This document shows, piece by piece, positions 37,700-52,600 of a DNA stretch of 64,000 nucleotides (the stretch's first letter is position 1; each line of letters opens with the position of its first letter). The notes under the pieces were generated by a model. The model was not told the DNA's origin. It did no database searches and saw only the letters and a program-made list of their open reading frames with translations. The stretch covers positions 11,557,001 to 11,621,000 of the forward strand of contig NC_057924.1 of assembly GCF_018873765.1 (NCBI RefSeq). Reading direction: 5' to 3'. The translations under genes were made by a program, and so were the position numbers. Source of the stretch: Telopea speciosissima (lineage: Eukaryota > Streptophyta > Magnoliopsida > Proteales > Proteaceae).

Positions 37700-40600
37700 A
37701 AGCTTTGGCTAACCAAGCTGTTTAATAAGATTATGAGTACAAAGAAAATGACAGATGAATGGAAGAAAGACATTGTGGTTCCAATTTACAAAAATAAAGG
37801 TGATATTCAGAGCTGCAATAACTACAATGATATAAAACTAATGAGTCATACTATGTAATTATGGGAGAGGGATATTGAAACCCACTTAAGACAAGAAACT
37901 ACCATAATGGAGAACCAATTTGTTTTATGCCAGGAAGAGTCATGATGGAAGCTATTTACCTAATTAGGAGACTTATGGATATATATAGGGAGAAGGATCT
38001 CTATATGGTCTTTATTGACCTAGAAAAAGCTTATGACAGAGTCCTTAGAGAGTTAATCTGGCAAGTACTAGAGAAGAGAAGTATTTCAAGTAAATATGTA
38101 GACATAATTAAAGATATGTATGATGGAGCGGTGACAAGTCTAAGAACTGTAGGGGGACAAAGTAGTGAATTCCCAACTACAATTGGATTACAGGATCAGC
38201 TTTTAAGCCTTTATTTGTTTGCGGTTATCATGGATGATTTAACTAGAGACATTCAAGTTGAGGTTCCTTGGTGTATGTTTTTTGCTGATGATATTGTTTC
38301 AAATTAGAGATATGGAGATCAACCTTGGAATCAAAAGGTTTTAAGATAAGTTGAACGAAGACGGAGTATACATAGTTGTCAAGGTGAGAAAGCGACCCAA
38401 GGCGTCGGAGGGGTGTCTAAGCGCTTAAGCGACAAGGTGCCCCAAAGTGTTATTTTTTATTTTTCCCTTTTCTAACATTATTTAGTATGCTACAATATTT
38501 TAGTATGCTACAATATTCCTTATATCATAAAAAATCAACATTAAGCCTCCTCAAGTCATAAAAAATCAACATTAAGCCGCTTTAAGTCACATCAAGTCAT
38601 AAAAAATCAATATTAAGCCACATCAAGTCATCAAAAATCAACATAGAACTAGAAGACAATAGAACTTGAAGAAGCAAGCTATTGGAAGTTTGAAACATTC
38701 AGACATACATTTGGTTTATACTAGTCTCACATTTGATTTATACTGTTCTTAGAAAATATGATCTTATCTATAAGTAATTAAATTATTCTCGATTTAGAGA
38801 AATGTTCTTGTTCTCTAAGAAGTTTGACTAGTCAGATGATTTTATTTTTACATGAGACTTTTAGTATTAGGTAGAGCACAAAACCAGCTTTCCAACAAAT
38901 CCAAAATTGCTTAAATCTGATTTATATTAAAGAAGTTATGTTCCGGTCAAACCTTATTTGGTAAGCGCGAATGCTGTCAAAATCGCTCTGAATGAAAATA
39001 TTTTTTTAGATATCAAAATAAATGAATATTTTACCGCATTTTTGATTTTAGAAATGTTTACCATATTAAGACTTATAGAATTTTTAGATTTGAGAAAAAC
39101 CCCAACATTAGAAAGTTGAAAATTTTACCTACCATAAAAAATCCAGTTTTTGTTCTTGAACTGGGGGGTTGACTTTTTATCATTTTGGAATTTTTTTTAA
39201 AACAATTTTTATTGGATTCAAATAGGGGGCATTTGCTTATTTATGAATAATATCTTAAGTAAATGAAATACCAAATATATTTCATTTACTTAAATGCTAT
39301 TTGGCATAAATAAGGGCCAATACTGGGTTTAGTACCAATAAAAACCAATGCAAGGCGCCTTGCAATAAGGTGGAGGTTGCCTAGGCCCCAACAAAACTAC
39401 ATGGATGCCTAGGCGGCGCCTAGGTGACGCCCTGGCGACTATGGGAGTATATGGTGTGTAACTTTGGTTACATTAGTTTGGATAATGAGGTGGTGAAACT
39501 TGATGAGAGGAAAGTGATTATTTTAGATATCTTGGCTCAATCATAAATAAAGAAGGTAGGTGATATAGTGGATGATGCTTCACAGAGAACTAAAATAGGA
39601 TGGATGAAGTTGAGAGGTGCATTCTTATTGTTGTGTGATCGGCGTATTTAATGTAGAGGCTGGATCACAAAGGACCTAGCCTCAGGCCGAATCTCTTGGT
39701 TGGGTGAATAAAAAGGGTGTACCCAGTGAACGGGGCTACTGCCACTGCGGGGTCTGGGGAGGGTCATAATGTACGCAGCCTTACCCCTGCTTTCACTAAG
39801 AGGCTATTTCCAGACTCGAACCTGTGACCTCTTGGTTGGGTGACTGTTTGCTCCAAATTTGGGCCAATTCTGATGGCCGGTTGCTTAGTTCTGAAGAGGG
39901 CTTGAAAATATAAACTAAACTTCAAAAATAGAAGGTCAATGGAGAAACCCAATCTGGCCAGCAACTGGAGAAGCCAAGCAGGGTTGATTGAAGGGCTGGA
40001 AGTACTCCAAAGACGCCTCAATAGGTTCAGTGGTTGATGACTAGGACCTTGTGATGTAGATCACAAGTCCATATGTACCTGCAGGAACAAGCCTCAAACC
40101 CAGCCCAGCAAGGATGTGGGATTCGACTACTGTGAGAAGCAGCCTGGTCTGATGATGTGGCAAGTTTTTGTTGGTTTGATGGAGCATCACCTAAGGCAGC
40201 CCCAACATAGAGAGAAGCATGAAGAAGATAAGAGACCAAGACAGAATTTAAAAAAAAAAAAAAGTTACTGTTCACATAAACAGTACTCGAGTTACTGTTC
40301 ACGTGGACAGTGATTTGGGGGCACATATGGGCAGCTTTGTTCCTATTTTTGTTTAGCTATGTTAGTTTACCTTGTTTCTATTTTCCAGTTTGGTTGTAAT
40401 AGGAGATTAGATAGTTTCTAAATTCAGTTTTAACAAGTTAGTATTAGTTTCTAATTTCAGATTTAGAAAGTAGGCTTAGCTTTTATTTAGAAGTCTCTAT
40501 TTTCTTAAGTTTCTATTTCAGTCCTTTGTTTCCTTTTAGTTAGATTTAGTTTTCGTTTTCATTTTCGTTTGGTTTCTATTTTTGAGTCTTTCTATTTTGT

Positions 40601-43600
40601 GAAACTTAGGCCAAGCTATAAATAGGCCCCATCAGTTGTACTTGAATTGAGACTTGATTAATGGAATTTCTATTGCTTGCTTGCAAGTGTTTGGTCTGAG
40701 AAGACATGTGTTCAACAGCTGAGATAGCTGTGGCCTATGGGTGAGAGACCCAAGACTGAGATAGCTTACCTCCCTTCTTCTTTTTACCCTTTTTTTTTTA
40801 TGTTCTTCTTTCATATGTGAACAGAAAAAAGAGAAATAAAAGTTTCAGTTATATTCAAATTGTTCTTCCTTATTGTGTTGATCCTGGCCGCATTCAATCT
40901 CCCGCAAGTTTCCTTGGTTCGAGGTCAACTTTTGCATTACCTTGAAGTTGCAGCAGGTTCTGAAAAGGAAACCAGAGCCACAAGTAGGTAGAATGTGTTC
41001 TGATCAATGGTTGTGGCAGCAGTAGTCTTGGATCTCAAGAGGGTGACTTCTGCAGGTGAACAGTAGCTCTGTTGGGAGACTTAGTTGTTCTCAGCAGTAT
41101 TGGTTTGTTGCAGTTAACAGGGTAACGAAATAGAAAGTGAGAAGAAGGGGGATTGGTTAGGGAAGGAAGAGAGGGGGTAGGCTATCTCATCCTTGGGTCT
41201 CTCACCCACAACTATCTCAGCTGTTGAACACAAGTCTTTCTCAGACCAAACACTTGCACGCAAGTAGTAGAAATTCCATTAATCAAGTCTGAATTCTAGT
41301 ACAACTGATTGGGCCTATTTATAGCTTGGCCTAACTGCCTAAGCTTTACAAAATAGGAAGCTGTAAATTAGAAAGTAACAAAAAAGGAAACTACTAGAAG
41401 ACTCTTACAAGAGAATATTGAGGCTTGTACACCATGTAATCTAAGACTTGACTAAGTAAGACTTAAATAAGTAATATTGGATGTGACACTGTTCACATGA
41501 ACAATAACATTAACAGTGTGTTGGTCTACAACTTTGGTCTTCTAGAAGGGCTGGACTGGACCAACCTAACCGAGTCTCGGTTGGAGCAGTTGCTGGTCCT
41601 GGTGCTTCTTCTTCCTTTGTTATTGTAGCCCAGTGAAGGGATCTAAATCATTCTCCCTCAAGAAAATAGGTTATTGAGGCTAAATTGAAAGGTGATACAT
41701 AATCTTCTCCACTGTGGGTAATCGATTCTGAGCAGGCTTAGTCCAGAGGGTAAACCTTCAATGAATATTCTCAACATCTTCTTGTTCAGGTTTACAATTG
41801 CCTTCCTTCATCTCTTTGTTCCAAGTTCTATTCTATCTCACAGTTCTCACTTCCATCCATCCTATTGTGCTTGTAGATTTGGAAAGTGCTAGAGAAAACA
41901 TGGCTATTCCTTTGAAAGAAAACTCCTAATTCTTTCACAAGTCAACCGGTGCTTGGATATTGAAAGTTTCCATTTCTGATATGTTAATAACTTCCAGCAG
42001 AATGGGCCAAAACTTAGATATATAGCATGTAAAACCTTACATGGAGACATTGAGAACAAGTCCTAGCGGCAGGACAGAATAATGTTGATGACGTTGTACA
42101 ACTTAACTGTATACAGATTGTAAATATCTTCAATTTAGAATTCATAGAAAAGATGTTTGCGATAAAGACCGCCAAATTTTAGCAAAAAAAAAATTCCATA
42201 TTGGCCTTTAGAGTTGATATATAATTGGTGTCGCATATCTGCTAAGGTTTGTTCTTGTTACATTTAAAGTTATCCTCATTTATCTATCTTCTTCTCATTT
42301 AGGTTTTTAAATCAATTTCAGTTCATTGGTTTTGATTAATGTTTATCTGATTCACAGAATAGTTCAGAAGATTTGTCGTGTAACAATGTATTCCAAGGTG
42401 AGTCAGATTCTGTTGTAGTCAAACATGAGCAGGCCCCCCATCCTCAAAATGGTAATTAAATTGATTATGGACCAGTGAATTAGTCATTCTGTTTCTTTAA
42501 GTTGAAACTGTGATCTTTAAATATTATTTATGTAGTCAAAGGGGCGAGTCATAAACATCTGGATAAAGCTTCATTGGAACATGATATGTGATGTTCAGTT
42601 TCCTTGTTTCAATTTTCTTACTTTTTTTTTTTGGCAATTTCTTTTTACTTCTGTTAGGTAACCAAGAGTCTGAGGGAGACCCTTCAACTGGATGTGAGAT
42701 ACCTGGATCCTCCAGAGGCTATCCTTCATCAAGCTCAGGGCCTTCAGATTCTAAGACGGGGATGGAGTCAGAACTCTTGTTTGAGTCACCCACAAATGCT
42801 TGTATCCCATTTGATCATGGGAATCTGGAAACTCCACCTCAGATTGGTTCCCCTGTGCATTGCTGCTCGCTGAGTCTTGCAGACTGGTTACCGCTGCAGT
42901 TTTCAGAATGTGACCCTTACTCTGGGGAGAGAGTTGGAGGTTCTGTAAATGCTCCAGTCCATAGCAGCATTAATAATAAAGAAATTGCAAACCAGCTACC
43001 GCATTGTACCACTGGATTTAACTTTTCTGCAGGTGATCATGACCACATTTCTGATTGTATGAACCATGTGAATCTTGCTCATTTGAAGACCGAATTTGAC
43101 AATGAGTTCAGGCATGAGGGTGGATATTTTCACTCTAACGGTATGTAAAGCTGCTAGCATTCCCACAATTAGGATTTTTTTGAGTTTGATATTTAGCATA
43201 ATATTATTGTTTACTGCTAATATATATGCTTTGTAGCTTAAATTGGATGGGCCTAACTCATGTCTGTTACAATTTATAGGTACTTCACATCTCATGACGG
43301 TGGACAAGTCAGATTTGAACTTTTCAAAGTTTAGTTCTATGTGTGGGAGTAGCACTGAAGACTTTGGAGAACTGGAAATAAATCTATGCACATCTCCTGT
43401 GGAGATATCCTTCATGGATGACATATTTTTGCCAAATGAACTTCATACTGAGCTCAACAGCAATCACGTTTCTGACAAAGTAAGTGAAGCTATTTATAAT
43501 TGTTCACCAACACCCATTTGTACAGACTCAAGCACTGGTGTTAAAAACGTTGCTGCTTTAACTGGCACCCCAAGGCAATGTATACCTGATTCTCTTAATC

Positions 43601-46600
43601 TGCCATTTATGTTGAGCAATGGAGAGAATTCAAGTCACATAAAGAATGAAGCAGAAGAGCGCAGGCTTCCAACTCAGAATATCTGGCTACGGAGTGAGGT
43701 AAATTTGGGAACACAGGAAGGAACAACCAACTTCTCTGGTCCAACAGTACCTTTGATGGATTTGGCTGTTGCCAATAGCTGCCAGTTTAAATGTGAAGCT
43801 AGCACTTATTCATCACTAGTTAGGAGCCCTTCTTCTAATGCTAATGATGGAGCTTTTTTGGAAAATCCTTCGAGTCAATCATTGCATCATATTCAATCAT
43901 TCATGTCAAGTAAGAACGAAGAGGTTCATGTAAAGGATGAAAAAGATGATCAGCTACCGGTGTCTAAGAGCTTGGATTGTTCTGCAGAAGGAATTGATGT
44001 TGCTGCTAGCGGGTATGCTTCCTTAAGTGGTACAGATTCTGCCGCTAAAATTGATCTTGGACCTTTTATGGGTCATACATCAAGAAAATTGTTTGTTTCT
44101 GATGTTCAATCATTACCTTCAAATAAGAATCAAACAGTATGCATAAAGAAAGAAAGAAATGATAAAGCACTTTCATCTGGGGTTTCTTGTTGTCATTCTC
44201 TAAAACGCACTAATGAAGCTATTCATACTAATCCCTCAAAGCACAGGATGCTTGTCGATGCTGATGATGCTGATATATGTATACTTGAAGACATCAGTGC
44301 CCCTGTATGTCCACATCCATCAACAGTGCATGGAAAGTCCCTTGTTACTTCAAAACGCTCAACCTATAATGACTCTCTTCATTATTCAGGAACAGGGAGC
44401 ATGAGGCATAAGGCAAATGATGAAAGTTTAACATTTCGGGTTGCATTGCAGGTAATTTTGTGAACTTAGTTTAATTATTGTTCATTGCAAGTTGCAACTG
44501 CAGTTATTTGGATATGTATGCAAAGTATATTGTAATTGCTGCTCCTATGACATGTGTAGAGATTTTTTTCAACTCTTTGTTTCTTAAAGTTTGAATCATA
44601 CTTTCTATACAAATACTAAATTTCACTAAAAACATTATGGTAGGAATAGAAAATAATAATTATCCGTACTTTGTGGCAATAACCTGGTTTATATGTGTAC
44701 TTTGATGGATATGGTGCTACTAAGGTATGTGGAGGACAAAGGTTAAAAGAAAACACTACAAAGCTCCCTAAGACCACTTATGTGAGTAAAATTGTCTCTC
44801 TTACGACCTGAAATTTTTGTGGAAGTGCTTTAAAGCGCTTGTATAAAAAGGTGAGATGTCACTAGTTAAATCAGCAGGGCTTAAGATCATAGTTTTTAAG
44901 GCGTTGCCTTGGTGTCCAGGCGCCTTTTGCTGGGAGTTCACCTTGATTACCTAGGTGCCTTATTGGTGATGCCTTGATGTCCAGGCCCCTTCCAATGCCT
45001 TGGGTTGCCTAAATGCCGTGACAACTATGTTCAAGATGAAATTTAACTGCATTAAAGGTTGTGACTTGAAAGAAAATATTCATACTAGTTTCTAAATTTG
45101 AGATGGGCTCAGAGGTGTTGTGAGACTGACATTGTATAGTGTATAGTCTTTTATCTCACCTTTTTGTTGTTCCTTTTTAATTGATATTATAACAGTAAGA
45201 GAAATGATATGGGGTATAACAAAAATTCTTCTCATATTATATTTAATGCGTTGCTAAGTTAATATTGTCTTCCGGTGAATGCTTGTAAGGATTATTAAGT
45301 GTAAGGGATGGCCAAAAATTCTTGTTGGTATGCTGATCAAACTGAAATTCTGAGTAAACCAGCAGCAAAGAGATAAGAGAGGTCACTTATAATCTTTGTT
45401 GGGTGAGAATATTCAGTCCAAAGAAATAAGAGAATTCATTTTTGTATAATTTTTTGGGCACAATAGTCCACCCCCCCTTTTCTAACAATTTTTTCCCTCC
45501 TTGCCTATCCTTCAAATTATTTTTTTTTTTGTTTGGGTGGTTGTACTGCATCCAAATCAATGATAGTATTGTCCAAACAACTTGTTTGAATTGCATTTAA
45601 GCAGTTGAAAATGAATTTTACATATTTGATATGGCTGCCAAGGGATCTGCTTTCCATTTTGGGGAGTTAATGTGCAAAGTACTGATATTATCTTTTGAGA
45701 TGGTAAGGGCCCCTTTATCAGTGTGGTCTTATTGTTTCCATATTTCACTCCATAAATCACTGATGGAGTTTTGGACAGGATTCAGATACACTGATTTTTC
45801 TTAAAAAAATTATTCTTGTTTGAGTTGTTTCCTTTTTGGGTTTTTTTAATAAATTTTTTTTTCACCATGATATTGTCCATCAAGATTCCTGAATTACTTT
45901 ACTGCATTATCCACTATTCTTAATGGTTGTGCAGCAAATTTTTTTTATTACACATTCAGAGACAAGCTGCTTGTTTGTAATTGGTCTGTTGTAAGTTGTA
46001 ACTAAGGTTGAAATACATTGCAGGATCTTGCTCAGCCAAAATCAGAAGCTAGTCCACCTGATGGTGTTTTGGCAGTTCCCCTCTTGAGGCATCAGGTTTG
46101 GCTTCATTTTCTGATTCTTTCTAATTGGAGAAACCTGAAAATTCTTTCAAGGATTGTTGTTAGAGTATAATGGACACACCCTATGGGCTCTGCTAATGCT
46201 TCTGAGATTCCTTTCATTGGGTCTGATCAGAAATAAGCCAAGAATTAATCCAATTGGGCAGTTGTAAGGCTGTCAAACGGTGTATGTTAGGGTCGGGTAA
46301 TGGCTTTCCCTGTACCCTCCTAGTGCCAAGGGTTTGCCCTATAGGATTAGGTAAAGATTTACCTAGGTAAGAAATTGAATTACCTGGCATGTGAATGGGT
46401 AAGTCAGGTAAAGTGATGAAGAAAATATTTTTGTTGGAACTTTGAATGGACTATGGGATGTGGGCTATGAGCCAAAGATTTAAAAAGTATTTGGGTACAT
46501 TAGATGGGATTGGTTACAGCTATTGAACTAGGCTATCCTTACCTTGACGGGTAAGTGGGTAATGGCCAAGGTGAGACTCTTACCTTACCCTACCCATTGA

Positions 46601-49600
46601 ATTAAATGGTATAACCACTTACCTTAGATGTTTGGGCTAAACAGTGGGAAAATCCCAACCGTGCCCTCCGAATGAGGATGAGGCAAGGCTTGTAAATGGG
46701 TGACAGCCCTAGGCAATTGTGAGGGAGTGGAGGGCAAATTTAACTAATTAAGTTTATATTTTATGCTTACAAACAATCAAATAGAATGGTTCAACTAGCT
46801 ATAAAAAATAATGAATGATAAAGAAATGGTTTCACTTACATGATATCCATATGATTGACCTTTCTGTCCATTAGTTTACTGTTTGTTCCTTGTGCATAGC
46901 TATGTCACTTTCATGATGAGAAATCATAATCATATGTTTTCTCCTATTATTTCTCAAGTCTTACTTTATGCTTTCCAAGCAAATTTTAACTGAACTTTTG
47001 GGCAGAGAATAGCCTTGTCATGGATGGCGCAGAAAGAGACTGCCAGTTTACACTGCTCTGGAGGAATTCTTGCTGATGATCAGGTTGATTATCCAGTGTT
47101 TTAGGGGTGTTTGTTTTATTTTTTATTTTTTGATATAGAAATTCAGCAATGTGAATTAGTACCGAGTTTGACCATTTTGAGGGTGCCTTATAAAGAGATG
47201 TGGGCTTACATATCCATTGTCCCTCAGGGATTGGGAAAAACGATATCAACGATTGCACTTATACTGAAAGAAAGATCTCCAGCCTCCAAAATGAGTTCTG
47301 TGCCTATCAAACAGGGAGATTCTGAAGCTTTCGACTTGGATGAGGATGATGATGGCAGTCGTCAGCTTGATGGAATGAAGCAAGATGGAGAACCTGGTTG
47401 TGGTACTTCAAAAATGACAGTCAAGGGTGAGAATTCTTATTTGCCAGTGAAGGGGAGGCCCTCTGCTGGGACACTAGTTGTATGCCCTACAAGTGTCCTT
47501 AGGCAATGGGCTGAGGAACTGCAAAATAAGGTCACAAGTGAAGCTAATCTTTCTATTCTAGTATACCATGGAACCAATAGAACAAAAGATCCTTATGAGC
47601 TGGCCAAGTATGATGTTGTGCTAACAACATATTCCATTGTAAGCATGGAGGTTCCAAAGAAGCCTCCTATGGATAAGGATGATGATGAGAAAGGGAAGAA
47701 TGAACCTGATGGAATACCACATATGGGACTGTCTAGTAGAAAGCGGAAATATCCTCCAAGTTCTGATAAAAAAAGTCTGAAGCATAAGAAAGGACCTGAT
47801 GGTGAGTTGCTTGAATCTGTTGCTCGCCCTCTTGCAAGGGTTGGATGGTTTAGGGTAATATTGGATGAAGCACAGAGCATTAAAAATCACAGAACTCAAG
47901 TGGCAAGAGCCTGCTGGGGACTTCGAGCCAAAAGGAGGTGGTGTTTGTCTGGGACGCCTATCCAGAATGCTGTTGACGATCTGTATAGCTACTTTAGATT
48001 TCTCAGATATGATCCTTATGCTGTCTACAAATCATTCTGCTCAATGATTAAGATACCAGTTACTAAGCATCCAACAACGGGCTACAAGAAGCTACAAGCG
48101 GTCCTGAAAACAATAATGCTGCGTCGCACAAAAGGTGACATTACAGATAATATTTTCTTTTTTGCATCTTGTATTGTATTTATTTCTTCACTGATGGCAA
48201 AGCTGTTTGTATGTGGTCACCCAAACCTTGATCCAGTAGAGTTAGGAAAATGCAAATTCAGAGGCAGTTTTCTAATTACAGGGACAAAGAGGGCAGAGCT
48301 AGAGCTTCTGGAATTATGATTCCACTTTGGTCCTTTCAGGGAATGTCAAACAGAATGTAGTAAACTTTGAATGGACTTTTCAGGAATTAAAATTCAGGAT
48401 TGAGGTGTTTTAGAAAGGAACTTGTGTTGGAGAGAAACAAATAAGAAGTTAATCTGTCCTTGTTTGCAAAAAATAGAAATTTGTCTTCGACCTCATGATG
48501 GTATGGTTCAAACCAGCAGTAACAACTGGACCAGCATTAACAATCAGGACAGGGTAAATTGAAATGACACTATAACCCTGGAACTCTAACAAAAGGAAAA
48601 AAAAAAGGATTATTTAATTAAATCGTGGGCCCCTTAATGGACCCGAACTTGAGCTCAGATGCATGGGCCTCTATATCTCCTCATATCTGTTCAATGAGGA
48701 AATTGCCTCAGCCACTTCATCACTGTGTGTCTGCAAGTCACACCAATTTGTGGGATCTGTGAGTGGCACCTCTGTCCTGTAAGCTGATGGCCTTCTGCTT
48801 ATTACTTTGTTTACTAGTACTATCTAGTACTGTACAGTTTATTTCCTCACCACTTATCCTAGGGTCATTTTAGGTCTGCCTCTGGTTCTTTTGGTTCATT
48901 CAATCTGAATCAAATCACTTCTCCCTATTGAAGCATCCAAAGGCCTCTGTTGAACATGGCCATGCCACCTCAAACGACTTTCTTGTAGCTTATCATGTAT
49001 CGGAGCTACTCCCAAATCATCTCTAATATGATCGTTTCGTACTTTAACCTTCCTAGTTTTGCCACTCATCCATCTCAACATCCTCATCTCTGCTATACTG
49101 AATTTATCTATATGGTGCTTCTTAACTGCCCAACATTCCGCACCAGACATTATAGCCACTTGTGTGACTGTCCTATAAAATTTTCCTTTAGTGGTAAAGG
49201 AATTCATCAATCACTAACACTCTGGACACATCTCTCCACTTCATCCATCCTATTTTAATTCTTTGCGAAACATCATCCTCTTTATCACATTCTTTAATTA
49301 TGATTGAGCCCAGATACCTAAAATAACCACTTTGTGGAATCGCCCTCTCATCAATTTTCACCATCTCATTATCCGTCCTAATGTAACTTAAGTTACACAC
49401 TATATACTCTGTCTTCGTTCCTTAAAATCTTTTGATTCCAAGATGATCTCAATAACTCCAACTTGGTGTTAATCCCTACTTTTGTCTCTTCCTTTAAAAC
49501 AATACCATCAGTAAAAAGCATACACCAGGAATCTCATCTTGAATGTCCATCATACATATCTTTAATTATGTCCACATATTCACTTGAAGCACTTTTCTTC

Positions 49601-52600
49601 TCTAGGGACTCTCTTCCCTTTAATGGTTTTCTGTTATAATCTGGTTCCTTGTGGATTTTCCAATATCTGGAGATTTCCTTTTTCTACTGTTTGGCAACAG
49701 CTTAGTCAGGTAGGATTTTGTTTCAAAAAGTGCTTTGGTTTTGTGTCACGGTGTATGGGGTGACAAGTCCACCTGATCTATTTCAAACCACCTCAGTATA
49801 GATTGTATGTGACTTATTATAGTTTATATTTTTGTTGGTTCTATTCTTTTTTTCAGAAGCAATTACTATTTTTGTTACTTATGATTATTATCAAGTGTTT
49901 CATTACTTACATATATGCCTTTATAAGATTTCCGTTGAAGAACATTGAAGTGAATAGGGCTCTACTTGATCTCTTTCTCAGGTTTATCATTGTTTAGTTG
50001 GGCATGCTATGATTTGCTTATTCTCTTATCTTGATATTCGGGTTGATCATTTTATCAATTTTTTGTTCTCCACTTTTAGCCCTTCTGGATACAGGCTCTG
50101 TAGCGATTCCTTTATGCAGGCAATTCATCTGCTTTTTATTCTTGACTAATTTAATCCTGCCAACTTTAGATTTGCAAGTAGTAGGCAATGTCTGCAGAAA
50201 CCTATCCTAAGAAGTTTTTCTGATGCCTGGTAATTGTTTGGTTTAGGCACTGTTATTGATGGCCAACCGATTATAAACTTGCCCCCCAAAACAATAGAAT
50301 TAAAGAAGGTCGATTTCTCTAAGGAGGAACGGGAATTTTACTCCAGACTTGAGGCTGAATCACGTGCCCAATTTAAGGTAAGGGGGTTAGTGAGTTGGAG
50401 TTTCATTTTAAAATTTAATTAATTTTTCCGTGCCTTCTTGTCTTTATTCTGTTCTCTGTAGACTAGCAGTTTATCATTCTCTGTAAACATGAATTAAATT
50501 TTGAGGTTTTCAATAATACTGTCTCTGTTTTCATGGCATTGTAAATTTTAGGGCTCTAATGTTGGTCTATCCACAGGTTTATGCAGCTGCTGGGACTGTT
50601 AGACAGAACTATGTTAATATTTTATTGATGCTCTTGCGCCTTCGTCAAGCTTGTGACCACCCTCTTCTTGTCAAGGGATTTGATTCTAATTCCGTTTGGA
50701 GATCCTCTAGAGAGATGGCAAAGAAACTTCCTAGGGATAAACAGATGGGTCTTTTGAATTGTTTGGAAGCTTGTTTGGCAATCTGTGGCGTCTGTAATGT
50801 ATGTGGTTGCTCTTTGTTTCTTGTCTGTATGTATCCTCTTATACTTTATTCTTTTGTATCACATCATTTTTGTGTTAATGATAATGTTTGTTACTGTGTT
50901 CGTGATTTCACATATGAGGATTCAATATTTATATACCGACTCAATTACAGATATTCTTAGAATTGAAATTTTCCGATAAATTTTCATGCAATTCTATCTA
51001 TATGAGTACTTTTATGGCCTGTATTTTGTATTTTTGTGTTAAATTAAATCATTACAAGTGAAGGATCAGTTAAAGAAACAGCTGTGTTCATGCAAACCTT
51101 GTAACTTTAATTTAAATTTTCTGGTCTATAATTTTTGAATTATTCTGTCCTGGCAGAAGCAATAAAAGTTATTTTTCTTGGGAAATAAAGGGTGTATTGA
51201 AGAAAAAAAACCAGAGTTTGGTTCAGGTTTGGAGAAAGACTTGCAAGAAACCACTTAACAAATCAAACAGAGCATTTTGAATGAAATAGGCCAGTAATTG
51301 CACAATATATGATTTGCCAGATCAAAACTTTGAGGTTTGAATTTCACTAATTCTAAAACGAGTAGCTAAGATGGATCAGAACTGCTAACTATTCAAGGGT
51401 AAGACCGTTACCTTGTCGTATGCAAGATTTATAGAAGAACAATACCAACAACAGTTGAAGAGAGAAAAGAAGAAACAATAAAGAACTTGTTCACCATGAA
51501 CAGTTAAGGTTGAACATCAACCCCTTTGATGAGATACCCTTTCTCCACTGTAAAACCACAAACCATTCCATTCATAATAAATTCTGATTTCATCCCTATT
51601 TCTAAACTTTTGTAGACTCTGCTTTCCTAAGCAAGCTGAAATACTGAATTAGGCTCTAACATGAAATGGAAATTCCCAAGAATTCACGGTATTTACCAAT
51701 CTAATAACCTAGACAACCTAAATACTTGTTTTTAAAGACCCATAATACTAGGCCCCTGCCCATTACTAAAACCCATTACGATCTGAGACCATGCCCAAAA
51801 TAAAGTAATGAAAGTCCAGCCAAGTTACAAAATAAAAGCCCAAAACCGAAAATTAAAAAGCCATTGGGGCCTGACTACACTAGGTCTTTCCATACATTGT
51901 AACATAGCTGAAGATGGAGGTCTGCTGCATGCCCATCTGGGAGAGGGTCATGAACTCATGATTTTTTTTTTTTTATATGAACCATGCATCATATATAACT
52001 TTCTGGCCTTGTCAAGTTTGTTGGACAGCAATACATGTCTATATGCTGCCAGATTTTACACTTTTTCTTCCCTTTATAAAAGAGAGACACCGAGGATGGG
52101 AGGAAGAAACAGTGATATCCTGAAAAGAAAGTAATGAAGAAAACATAATTGTAGTCACACCTATTGCGTGGAGAAGATAATTACTATACACATAACGTTT
52201 CACTTCAGCAATTTACATTTGCTGTGTCAAACTGTTGTGTCTGTCCATGTTCTGTAAGGTGGCAGTTGCTTGTCCCTGACATCTTTTGTTAGTATCTGCC
52301 TCATTGGACATCACAATTCTGTCCATTGACTTATGATGCACATACAAGCACCGATTAGTTAACCTGTGACCTTGATCTGTAGTATTGCCCTGTACTTTAT
52401 TATTATTTTTTTGGATGTTAGAGATACTTGCTGCCATGATTCAAACTAAAGGGTTTCATCCTGTTGGATCTCGGGTTGATTCAGTTGCTGATTGTTGAAT
52501 TTTTACCTTTATTATATGAAGGATCCTCCTGAAGATGCTGTTGTTACGATCTGTGGTCATGTCTTCTGCAGTCAATGTATCTGTGAACATCTGACAGGTG

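Noticed and set aside
42996..43424. 142-residue minus-strand frame
   Set aside because: It is a shadow of CHR28 exons 3 and 4 and reads through their intron.
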